Below are positions 11,991 to 24,900 of a stretch of DNA of 60,319 bases, piece after piece. The DNA comes from Ichthyophonus hoferi (Eukaryota; Opisthokonta; Ichthyosporea; Ichthyophonida; Ichthyophonidae): positions 75,832-136,150 of the forward strand of contig NAOQ01000134.1 of the NCBI GenBank assembly GCA_002751075.1, given 5' to 3'. The notes below the pieces were generated by a model that did not search any database, was not told the DNA's origin, and saw only the letters and a list, made by a program, of their open reading frames with translations. Both the position numbers and the translations under genes were made by a program. Every line of letters begins with the position of its first letter. Position 1 is the stretch's first letter.

Positions 11991-12410
11991 CAGTATACGA
12001 CGCTCCTTTTATTTCTCAGCTCTTAATATAGGATTTCATTGGTTAGAGTTTTATAGCCTTAAATTAGATAAGGTGCAAGTCTTAGAAATAAGTGGGGTGT
12101 CGTATACATACTTGTCAGTATGCAACAGAGGACTATATAATGCAGAGATGGTTTTTTATTGATGGGAATTTCCAGTAATGTGGAGAATAAAAAATTAATG
12201 TAAAAGAATAAAGATTTGTATGTTTTAGTCCAAATAGTAATGAGCGAATTATTATCGCTCATAAGCACAATTAAATGAAAGTCTATGGCCATGACTTTCG
12301 TAGAAGTGGAATTCCTCATTGCAAAGAAATCTAGAATAGAATATTCAAGTGAGAGCAATGATAACGAAGAATGTTAACATATGTTAGTAGATTCAGACAC
12401 TGACTTGATT
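11706..12410. repeat. Large imperfect inverted repeat, arms about 11706-11980 and 12110-12410
   Basis: The reverse complement of the left arm matches the right arm over about 280 bases. An example is a shared CATAAGCACAATTAAATGAA and the neighbouring GATTCAGACACTG word. The spacer is about 130 bases. The simplest reading is two oppositely oriented copies of the same LTR-element segment. Found by reading, not by alignment. Confidence 0.7.
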
Positions 12411-12439
12411 GGTATAATACATTCTGACAACTGGTAGAG

Positions 12440-12560
12440 GCCCTGCAACTATATAAAAAGCCATTTCAGATGTAATGTTTTTGGTCCAGATAACGTATTG
12501 CTTAAGCATCCTGCCTAAGATAAGTCCTGCTAATATACATAATAATAATAATAAATGTCT
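12440..12560 (+). repeat. LTR-like segment with TATA word, related to 40430-40540
   Basis: Contains CTATATAAAAAG followed by a GTCCAGATAACG word that also occurs, with changes, near 40471. It is promoter-like and probably LTR-derived. It ends in an (AAT)n run near 12541-12556. Confidence 0.35.
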
Positions 12561-12719
12561 TATCTTATCTGCACTTCATGTACGCAGAAGGGACACGTTA
12601 AAACCCCCTTAATTTTGTATCCTCTTTCCTTGTAAATGAGTAGAGGTCACGAGAACACTCCTCTCTTTACTTACTATTCCCAAAAATAGGTAAGAGCATT
12701 AACTTATTGGTTTTAATAA

Positions 12720-13290
12720 AAAAATATTGTTATCGGTAGAAATGTGGTACTTTTAGTACACCATAATACCATTGATTAATGTGTATCTGATTTAATTAGG
12801 AACAAGTGATTGCAGGTAATACGTATAATGTTTCTGCATACACTTTTAACATTCTTGGCTTTATAGACAGTATAAGTATAAAAAAGCCTAGCTGTACCAG
12901 TATTGGATATGGTTCTAGACATATAAACGACTGAAGTCAAATTTGGAAATATTAATAAGCTAAGCGATCAGCAAGCGCTTGATCAAAACACATGAAAATA
13001 CTACACTAAAATTAAAATATTTAAGTTAAGCAAACTATGCTTAAAGAATCTGGAAAAGAACAACTACCAATTGTAGGATACGTCCATCTGGATAGAACTT
13101 ATATTCCAGATACAAATGCAATTACCAAGCAGAACAGAGCTTTACTTTCTGTTGACTCTACTGAAAGTGAAAATAAGAAAGCACGTACATGCTTAGATCC
13201 TACCGCCAAACAAATTATAGACTACTAAACCAAAGCAACAAGCCTCGAAACCAGCGAGATCCAAACCTAGGATAAAACATTAACCTTGGC
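12720..13290 (+). mobile_element. Fossil LTR-retrotransposon leader and gag-like start, second copy, broken
   Basis: Partner of 7299-7790. A promoter-like and leader region is followed by a 63-codon ORF at 13037-13228 (begins MLKESGKEQLPIVGYVHLDR). Its equivalent in the other copy is eroded. No conserved domain was seen, so gag is inferred from position only. Broken and old, but better preserved than the 7.3 kb copy. Confidence 0.45.
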
Positions 13291-14792
13291 TTATCATCAA
13301 TTAGATTATAATAGAAGATCAAATCTAAATCTTAGTACTTTAGCCTAAGACTCTCTCATATATCAACTCAAGTAGTTTGTTTTTAATTTCATGACAATGC
13401 AGTTGATACATAATGCCATTAGGTACAAAAAAGAGAATATGCATACATAAAATCATGCAAATCTGTTGAAAAACATATGTACACTATAGAACGCACCCTA
13501 TATAGATGTCGAAAAACAAGTATGAATAAAAGTTGGATTCGACACAGAGAAACGGGTTGTACTAGGATATAATCTATGTATATGATATTTTTATAAAACA
13601 TTATTATTTTTTAGATCGAGGCGTATAACTTAACTGTACGTACATATATATGCAACTCTGTGTTTAGTAAATTAATCCAACGACTACTTCATGAGTCAAT
13701 AAAATAGAAACACCATATTTCATAATAATTTGTAGTATTAATCGCATATTGGACTAATAGAGTTGTTCTACCATAAAGAGTTTAAAATTATAGTTCTAGT
13801 GATCCAGATTTTGGCAGGTGATATTTTAATAATAGGAATAGTCGCCAGTATATACATAGAAAAATAATCAAAAAACTAAACACAGATTGCTTAAGTGCCT
13901 CAGGTTAATATTAAATAGCCATTAGAAACCATTCCTTCCTTCTCAGCTACAAAATTATTAAAATATGTCTAAAGAGGGTGATAGGTTGTTAAGGTGCTGA
14001 ATAGAATGGGTCCAAGCATATTATTATTATTATTATTATGTTTAGTAATGAGAATAATAATAATAATAATAAACCAATAATACCGATAACCATATTATGT
14101 ATTATAAAACATGATAGTGTAATAGCATATACAATAGTATGGTAAAGTGACGATATATTTATTATACTTAGATTGCACGTACGTAGCTAGTGGATAATTA
14201 ATTATATTCTTAGGTGGGCTGAGAGTTATGTGATTGTAATAGAATTGTGTGCCGCTTAAGCAAACAGAAATTTAGTTAATTCTAAAATTATATTAAAAAT
14301 AATTTGGACCAATATAACGATTTTTGGGTTATCTAAATTGAATTAATCCTATCATAAAATGTATAAATAACTCAATTATATAATATAAGTTATATTTTAC
14401 TAAATGAATTTATATATATCTAATGTATTAAACCTTACATTGAAATATATTATTATTGACCAGAACGCGAAACATCGCGATATAGAAAGTCCAAGAGATA
14501 CTTTTTTCGCTCTGCCAAAAATATTTTATCTTAAATTTGAGCACCTGATTGGTAATACAGTATTACCACATTGAAGAACGCCAATCATATTTACTCATTA
14601 GAAATGGGTAGATATAATTTTTATTTTATTTTTGCGATTCAATCCAACATCAGAATTATACAAATAGTTACCAATGTATTGGTTTATACTATTATGATAA
14701 ATTTAAAATATTCTATTTTAACTTCCACACAACTTTGCTGTATATCGCTGGTATACCGCGAGCTTGTACATTACAGCACTAAATGTAAAAAT
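13291..14792. other. No gene seen; (AAT/ATT)n microsatellites
   Basis: AT-rich DNA with ATT and AAT runs at about 14020-14075. ORFs at 13419-13601 and 14571-14810 lack family features. Confidence 0.4.
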
Positions 14793-15145
14793 GGTAAAAA
14801 TATAGGGTAAACATACCATGCCCTCTCTTTATCTTAAGTTGTTACCTTGAAAATGATATATGTCAACTGGCAGACTAGTGTAAACAAAACTGAAAGCCTT
14901 GCCCAACTATGCAGTGATCAATTTATACTATTTTAAACACGTGATGCGATGAGGTTGAATTCGGATCACACTGTATATTTAATATAATATGGTATACAGG
15001 AGTTAGTCCCAATATGAATCATTACAACATTGGTTTGATGACACTTTTTTAATTTTATTAATAGGAGATCATAACTAAATAGAATATATGTTATTTTCTA
15101 ATGCAAGTAAATAAATAAATAAGGAATCACTGCAATGCATAATAT
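14793..15145 (+). repeat. Dispersed repeat family A, copy 1
   Basis: Begins GGTAAAAATATAGGGTAAAC and ends near a GGAATCA(C/T)TG word after an AAATAAATAAATAA run. It is about 350 bases and matches 33391-33755, 35725-36082 and, inverted, 34789-35168. It has no coding capacity and no clear terminal inverted repeats. A MITE, SINE or solo LTR are all possible. Confidence 0.7.
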
Positions 15146-15627
15146 CAAATGCAATTAATTATTTCTGTGGTCTAATAAGGTATTTCTACTTTATTAAAAA
15201 CTATGAATAATATAACATTTGTCATGAAGCTCTATTGTTTTCAGATATTATTAAATAAATATTTAGCAAAATAATAATTGCAAAACTACTACATGACAGC
15301 CAAGAATCATCCAAGCGTAGAATTGAGCGAATATATATTCAAGTTATAAATAGCTTGAATCAATACTGATATAATACTTCGACTATATTCTTTGGATGAG
15401 TCTCATACATCATATAAACAACTGAAATTACATAATTTAAAATATATTTTATTTAGTAAATATAATATGAAAATCAACCAGCAGCCCCTGATAACAAAAT
15501 AAAACTGCCTGCTTCATTTTCCCCTACAATTCTGATTAATAGATTAATCCCTTAGCGATTGATCAAAACACGATCGCAATAGCTATGTTTATTATTATTT
15601 CACATGTAATTTGAGCCAAATACAATA

Positions 15628-15663
<36 letters not shown>

Positions 15664-15990
15664 TTTATTATATTCTATTTTTTAATAATACTTGTGTAGA
15701 TATAATTCTAATATATTATAATATATATAATATATTAGCAGTATAACACAGGTGTTCAGTTTTATTATTACGTAGTATACATACATAACATACATATTCC
15801 TTTATACAATATATATATATGTTTGTTCGTTTTAATACTATATAATAGCCTAGCAGTTGTAGTATCTATCTATCTATCTTCATATTATTGTTATTACTAG
15901 TGCTACGATTATTATACATTTTACATCAATATCATCATCAATATCGGTTGTACAGCCCGTCACTTACAGCATTAGGGCCAAAGAGTAATA
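15146..15990. other. 5' flank of the TBC gene
   Basis: AT-rich sequence with an (AT)n run near 15630-15658. It presumably contains the TBC promoter, but no distinct element can be supported. Confidence 0.35.
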
Positions 15991-18900
15991 ATGGAGGAGC
16001 TAAAGTAAGTATTAGGTTTCAATGATCAATGATACATGAATAATGTACACCATATATACAGCTATAGCATAAAAAAATGCTTTACTCATTACACCTACAC
16101 TACACTGAAAGATAAATATTAATAGCAATGTGAGGGACTTGTGTTATTGATATATATCACACACATTTTTATGTTGTGCATGCCGGCACACATGAGTTTA
16201 ACATTCATACATGCTATCATGCATACTATCATACTATTATACTCCTATATTATGATACTATCATCTTTATATATCTACTATCATACTACCATTCTATCAT
16301 ACTATTATCCTATCATACTATCATACATACTATCATACATACTATCATAATATCATACGTACTATCATACCATCATACCTACCACCATACCCTCACGCCA
16401 TCATATTATCATGCATTCTATCTTACTATCTTACTATCTTACTATTATACTACCATACTATCATACTATCTTGTGTACTATCTTACACACCACTATTAGG
16501 TTATATACAAACATACGTAGGCCAAAAACAATACACATTTATACTTTTTTTATTGATAACACAGGCCCGCCCAATGGAAGCAATCTTGAGCTTTAAATAA
16601 AATTCATTATTTATTATTATTATTAGTGCTTTACTAGAGGTAGATTGTATGAATTAAAGGCTTTCCATGGCTGAATTAAAATATTAAAGTAGTGATATCC
16701 AATTATTGTTAGTGTTTCAAAATATATTAGATTATATTGTGTTGTCGTGTATGATGTAATATTAATATTATATTGCATTATATTTTAGGATATGATATTG
16801 TTAAGATATATTATGTTATGTTATGATATATTATATTGCATTATACTATATTATACTATATTACATTATATTACGTAATGTTATAGCCTTCATTGCCATA
16901 TTGATTGATTATTTGCTATTTCAATATCATTTTACTATTATATATATACTAATGCCTCATTCTTCTTCAATTAAGTATACCACATTACATTATATATACC
17001 CCTATTATACACATAAAGTTACATATACTTTTAGATAAAAAATCTATACACAGTTATAAATAACCATGTATAGTCATACTTATGGGTGCCATATTTCATA
17101 GATTATGCTGGGACAGTTGGTTTAATAATGAGAGCTGGTCAGATGATATTCGAGATCAGGTGAGCGATTGGCTATTGATCATATCATATGTAAAATTTTA
17201 CATTTGGCATAACTAATAGGAAACTGCAATGGCTTTTATATAAGTTTTACTATATATTTTATATCTTCTACTATAGAGCATTCCCGTAAACTATATTATT
17301 AGATATTGTAATATGTTAAAGTTTAGATATTTTATTTTTAAATTGTCCAATGCGGAATGAAAGTTAAGTGGTACTAAGCACTTCAATTTAAATATGAGTA
17401 TATGTTTTATTAATATTTTATTTTAAAAATATTTTAAATTATAAGATATTGATTAGATGTTTTAATTTTAGACTGTCCAATGTGGATTGATGGTTAAGTG
17501 GTCTTCCTAGATACCATTAATGATTACTAACCAGTAGGATTACAGGCATTGAAGGGTAACTTGGTCAATGTCCCCCTTAGAAGTATCTGTTGGCAGGTAG
17601 GTTTTTTTGATAGATTATATGTTACTATATAGAAGGATGTAGGGGTTATAGTATTTTGTATTGCATTGTATTATGTTGTATTTTATTTTATTGTGTTGCA
17701 TTGTATTGTAGTATATGGTGTTGTATTATCATAGTGTATTAAACTACCATACTATCTTATATCATACCATACCATATTATATTATTATATGATATATTAT
17801 GATATCATATAATATACTAGAGTATTATATTAAGAGTATGATCAAGGTCACAATCTACCCACATCAACAACAGTCCAAAGCCAAAATTCAAAATTCTTTA
17901 AAATTTCAAACTTAATTGATGCAGCAACTTTCTAGCTCTAGTCATGACGTCATTATCCCGGTTAACTCCTAGCCAACCCCAGGTGTTTCTAGGTACCATA
18001 CCGTGTGATAAGAACCAATGGGAAGAGGTTGTGAAAGCGCGACGAGAAAAATATGAAGAATTACGTAAGAATTATCTGATCAATCCGATTACAGATACAC
18101 CAGAGGAGTGTAATTTATCAGTGAACAACCCCTTGTCTCAACAAGAAGATGTAGGAGTCTACTCAAATCGATAGATATATGTATATGTATATATGTATAT
18201 GACCTTCAGCTATGTGTATATTATGTTATAACATAATATAATATAACTTAACTTAATATAACATATTATAGTATATCATAATATATCATAATGTAATATA
18301 GCTTAATATAACATATTATAGTATATCATAATATATCATAATGTAATATAGCTTAATATAACATAACTTAATATCTCACAATATAACAATATATCCCAAT
18401 ATAGCCTAGCATAGTATCATACAACTTAATATACCATAACACATCTTAACATAACAGCATGACATAACGTAATATATTATAATATATCATAATATATATA
18501 GGTATACATATATCTATAGAGTATGGTTCACTTATAGGATGGGAATATGTCTTTGTACACATATGTATTGTTATATTACCATGTTATTGTGTTATTGTAC
18601 TATAATATTGCTATATTGTTATATTGTTATACTATTATATTTATATTACTTTACTATTGTATTGTAGTATTGTTGTATTATACTATTATATTTATACTAC
18701 TGTGATATTGTATTGTTGTATTGTTGTATTATTATACTATTATACTATCATACACATATATTTAGATGTACATTTAAACATAAATATGAAAATGACACCA
18801 CAAAAAAAAATCTAAATGAATAGCTAGTAATAAATGTCATAATGACGAAGTGAATAGAGGTGGTAAAGTGAATGTTGTGACTACCGACCAATAGAGGCCT

Positions 18901-21900
18901 TATATGACGTCATTAAGGAGTTGGGGGAGAGGGTAGCTATTGCCATTATAAGAGATTATATGCGAATATATATATCTACTATTATATGCTATTTATAGCT
19001 CTCATCTACAACACCATTCTAAGCCATATTTGCTAATTATTTATTATCTTCAACTGTATTCTCATTAAACCTAATTGGGTGGGGTTATAGAGTCCTTGGC
19101 AACGATATTTTTTGGATGCAGAGGTCAAAAAACAAATCATATTAGACATAGAAAGAACGTAAGAGGGGATATAGATGTTATAGTATATATATAATACTAG
19201 TATTACTATACTCTACTATATTATAGTATACCATACTATACCATACCATACCATACTATACTATACTATACTATACTATACTATACTTTGCTATACTATA
19301 CTATACTATACTTTGCTATACTATACTATACTATACCATACTATATTTTACGATACTATACTATACTACACTATACCATACCATACCATCCTATACTAGT
19401 GTATGATGCAAAGTGAAATTATGTTAGACAGAGAGGAAGTAAGGGGATATAGGCATATATATGTTTATGTATATGTATAGGTATGTGTATAAATATATCT
19501 CATACGAATAAGAATAATAGTACGAATTTATAGATAGACAGATAGATATACATACATGCATGGATCTATCTTCCTAACTACCTATCTACCTCCCTCCCTC
19601 TCTCCCTCCCACACAGTTTTCCCGAGGAAGCCTTCTTTCAACATAAGCGAACACAACGTCTTATGCTCAATATTCTTTTCATTTATGCCAAACAACACCC
19701 GACCCTCGGTTACAGGCAAGGCATGCATGAGGTATGTAAGAGAGCTTACTATGTATATTTATATCGATGGTGTGATGTAACGTAGTATAGTATAGTATAG
19801 TATGGTATAGTATACTATAGTACAGTAACTATAGTATGGTATTGTATAGTACACTACAGTAAGTATGGTATGGTATAGTATAGTTAGTATAGTACAGTAA
19901 ATATGGTATCATATGGTATAGTGTAGTATAATATAGTATAGTACTGGAAGTATGGTATGGTATGGTATGATATAGTAAAGTAGAGTACTGTAAGTATGGT
20001 ATGGTATAGTATAGTATAGTAAAGTATAGTACTGTGAGTATGGTATGGTATAGTATAGTATAGTAAAGTATAGTACTGTAAGTATGGTATGGTATAGTAT
20101 AGTATAGTATAGTAAAGTATAGTACTGTAAGTATGGTATAGTATAGTATAGTATAATATAATATAGTACTGTAAGTATGGTATGGTATAGTATAGTATAA
20201 TATAATATAGTACTGTAAGTATGGTATGGTATAGTATANNNNNNNNNNNNNNNNNNNNNNNNNNNNNNNNNNNNNNNNNNNNNNNNNNNNNNNNNNNNNN
20301 NNNNNNNNNNNNNNNNNNNNNNNNNNNNNNNNNNNNNNNNNNNNNNNNNNNNNNNNNNNNNNNNNNNNNNNNNNNNNNNNNNNNNNNNNNNNNNNNNNNN
20401 NNNNNNNNNNNNNNNNNNNNNNNNNNNNNNNNNNNNNNNNNNNNNNNNNNNNNNNNNNNNNNNNNNNNNNNNNNNNNNNNNNNNNNNNNNNNNNNNNNNN
20501 NNNNNNNNNNNNNNNNNNNNNNNNNNNNNNNNNNNNNNNNNNNNNNNNNNNNNNNNNNNNNNNNNNNNNNNNNNNNNNNNNNNNNNNNNNNNNNNNNNNN
20601 NNNNNNNNNNNNNNNNNNNNNNNNNNNNNNNNNNNNNNNNNNNNNNNNNNNNNNNNNNNNNNNNNNNNNNNNNNNNNNNNNNNNNNNNNNNNNNNNNNNN
20701 NNNNNNNNNNNNNNNNNNNNNNNNNNNNNNNNNNNNNNNNNNNNNNNNNNNNNNNNATGGTATAGTATAGTATAATATAATATAGTACTGTAAGTATGGT
20801 ATGGTATAGTATAGTATAATATAATATAGTACTGTAAGTATGGTATGGTATAGTATAGTATAATATAATAGACTTTAACGCAATACAGAACAACATAATC
20901 CAATATAATATAGTATATTTCTGACGCTATTTTATTGGCTAGCTCTTAGCCCCGTTACTATGGATACGTACAGAGCCTAGAGTTGATTTAAAACTAGAGG
21001 AGACCTCTACTGTGTACGTACATGGGTGCTATATCTGGGCTATAGGGAGCATGACTTGCCATCAATATGATATATTGTGATATAATATAATATAGTATGA
21101 TATAATGTGATATATTCTATACTATAATGTATCCTACTATACTGTAATATATTCTACTATACTGTAATATATCCTACTATACTTTAATATATCCTACTAT
21201 ACTATAACATATCCTACTATACTTAAATATATCCTACTATACTATAATATATCCTACTATACTGTAATATATCCTGCTATACCGTAATATATCTTACTAT
21301 ACCTTAATATATCCTACTATACCGTAATATATCTTACTATACTGTAATATATCCTATTATATCGTAATATATTCTACTATACTTTACTATATCCTACTAT
21401 ACTGTAATATATCCTACTATACTATAAGATGTCCTACTATACTATAAAATATCCTACTATACTGTATTATAATCTATTCTACTATATTCCAATCATATTG
21501 CAGTGATAAAACCTATTCTTTGATGTTATTGGCTCTGGACTCTTCCTTTGTGGAACATGATGCGGCTGCCTTGTTTGATGCAGTACGTATTTGTGATCGA
21601 GATAGATATAGAGATATACATACACTAGAAGGAGATGTGCAATATAATACAATCAAATGCAATATAATATAATATAATACTTTATAATTTTACATCATTA
21701 TTAACCAATATAAGATACGTTTATGTACTTAAACGTGACGATTTGACGTGAAAGTCATATATGAATATTATTGAATGAAAAACCGAGGCCAAATATAACC
21801 TTAATATGTCTGTGCCTAAATATAATCAACTCTTTCTTTTAATTGGATCCAGGTCATGGCCACCACGGGGTCGTGGTTTGAGTGTAATAAAGAGCCAATC

Positions 21901-24900
21901 AAAAGGTCTACCCGATCAACGTCATTGGATGCACCATTTCAGACCGCCAATAATACAGCTCCTGTAGGTAGCTATAAGTGGAACTGTTTATGTATCTTGA
22001 TTATATAGTATATTAAATATAGTATATAATGTATTTATTTATATTTATAATGAGAGATTATAAGTAGCTTATAATGTTACGACCATCCCTATTGGTATTT
22101 ACTCTCTAATTAGTTGTCTAGCAACTGATAAAATTCTCTTCCAATTAGGACTCTGTGATTGTCCATAAAGTATCAAGGATACAACATGACTTATTACGGA
22201 TCGTAGATCGAGATCTACATAGCCATCTGTCAAAAATGGAGATTGCGCCACAGGTTTATGGATTGTATGTATATATGTATAAGTGTGTAGTGTATAGGGT
22301 ATAGTGTATAGTATGTCGCGTATAGCGTATACTACTATACTAACCTACTACTATAATAGTATAGTATTGTATCATTGTATTATTATGCTATTAAGATACT
22401 ATCTCACTATATTATTATACTGTTCTATTTTTATACTATTCTACTGCTATACTACTATAAAACTATACTATCATACGATACTATTATATCATTATACTAT
22501 CCTACTACGTTTATACTATTATACTAGTATGCCATTATACTATTCTGTTATTATACTAATCTACTATTATACTACTAGACTATCTTAATACTGTCCTAAT
22601 ATCCTACTATCCTATCCTACTATACTATCTTACTACTACTATTCTACTATCTTACCGCACTATATACAGGCGTTGGATGCGTCTTTTATTTGGGCGTGAA
22701 ATGGAACTATCACAGCTATTAGTGCTGTGGGACTGCCTATTTGCTGATAGTATAAAGTTAGATCTGGTGGATTATACAGCGGTGGCTTTACTTACTAATA
22801 TTCGTATGCCATGTAAGTATATAGTGCTTCTATTGCTATTGGGATGTATAATGTAGGATAGTAGAGTATACCATTGTATAATATTGTATAGTATAGTATT
22901 GTATAGTATTGTATAGTATAGTATAGTATAGTGTAGTATAATGTAATATTGTGTATAGTATAGTATAGTATAATATAGAATAGTATGGTGTAGCATAATG
23001 TAGTATAGTATAGTAATGTAGTATAATGTATAGTATAGTGTAGTATAGTATACGATGTAAGCCAATATTGTTACTATTAACATTTGATGGCATAATATAA
23101 CATAGTATTGCATAGGATTATAGAGCGTAGGATAATGGAATATAATTAGATAGGCTATTAATACTATAATATAATTCAGTTTACACTTATTTGTACGTAT
23201 ATACATATGATTTTATATTTCCAAATGCTTTGTGATTAGCTAATTACATTTATGATATATGGAAAGTAAATATAATTATATTTATTGCATTTATAAACAT
23301 ATTTCAGTATAATTAGCCAATAGCTGATCCCTTTGAAATATATATAAATGGTAAGCATAGATATATTATCTATCTAATACACACATATATATATATTATT
23401 TACACACTATTTGTCTATTTTTCTCCTTCCAGTACTGCAAACTGATTGTACAAAGTGTCATATATTTTATATTTTATACTATACTACATTATACTATGCC
23501 ATTTAAGGAATTGCCCTATCCAAACGATGCAATAATTTTATAATTTTATAATTGGAACATAATTTTAATAGCATTATAGTCATATAGGTTAGGAATGAAT
23601 TATATATACATACATACGTAACATATATATACGAACGTCAATATAATAGCCTACTATATAATATAATATAAGACAATAGTTAATCTTTTTTAAATATATA
23701 TACAAATGATATACATATATATACTTGTATATTGTCTATCTACATATACATTATATATATTATTTATACAAGATTTACACTCCTCCAGTACTGCAAGGTG
23801 ATTGTACAGAATGCCTTATGCTCCTTATGCGCTATCCCGGGGTAAATGACGTGATTGAGTTGGTGCAGAACGCTATGGTTATCAGGGACAAATGCAACGC
23901 AACTACCAATCGTAGCAGTCCTAAACATCCATTCTCTATAGAAGAGGTATGCATATATATATCTCTGTATGTATGTATGTATGTATGTATATATGTATGT
24001 ATTTATGTATATATGTATGCATGTATATAAACATCATTACTAGCCTATCGGGCTATAATATTACTGAAATCTTATTCTAATTATAAATTTATTGCACCGT
24101 TTTGATTGAACACTTTTAAATGCTACATTTTCAAACATAAGCTAGATATAACTAGCAATTTATTCTTAAGTATAGTAGCCAATTCTTATTTATTATTTAA
24201 GATCAATGATAATTATTGGACATGGATTTCAATATAAATGAATTTTAAGTAACACTTTAAATTAAGGACACCCTTTTTTGCCTATGAAAATGTTAAATTT
24301 TAATATTGCTGATCGACTGGTTATGTGCAGGCAGTAAACTCTACACATCAACTCATAAGAGGCTCCCAGTTATCTACTATGGCAAATACAATTAAGGTAT
24401 GTAGGTATATGGATTATATCTAGGTATCTGTATATGTATATGTATTTGTGTGTGTGTATGTATGTATGTACGTATATATATATATATAGGTATGTACATA
24501 TGTAGACGTATATGTGTAGTTATAGGTATAGGCATATGTGTATATATCAATATTATTTCTTTATAAATTTATTTACACATACCTAATGTTTTAATGTGTT
24601 ATAGTTCGTATATAGCATTTTAATATACTTTTATTTTCTGATTTGTTTTACTTTTTCTCGTATATATGATATTTTAATAATTTTAATAATTCAATATTCC
24701 TATTTTTCAATTTTCTATACGTCTATTCATATTTGTAACGTTTTAATATTTCCATTTTTCCAGTTTATACGCATCTTACCATCTATATGTTATTTTAATT
24801 CTATTAATAAACCGGCTGTATTATAGAGTGTAGTACAATTCTATTTATAGTTTAGTGAGATTATTGGTCCGACCTAATCTTTAATTGCTAATTAACCATA

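Noticed and set aside
16564-16596. Candidate exon (GPPNGSNLEL) after an ACACAG acceptor in TBC intron 1
   Set aside because: It ends in a stop after ten codons, has no donor, and exon 1 joins exon 2 in phase without it.
19829-20903. Very long minus-strand ORFs of Tyr/Leu/Ile/Thr repeats across the gap
   Set aside because: They are translations of the minisatellite plus N positions. Several frames are open at once because the repeat words lack stops.
20920-21060. Possible missing TBC exon just right of the gap
   Set aside because: The sequence is less AT-rich, but no frame resembles the segment expected after YRQGMHE and no phase-compatible splice pair was found.
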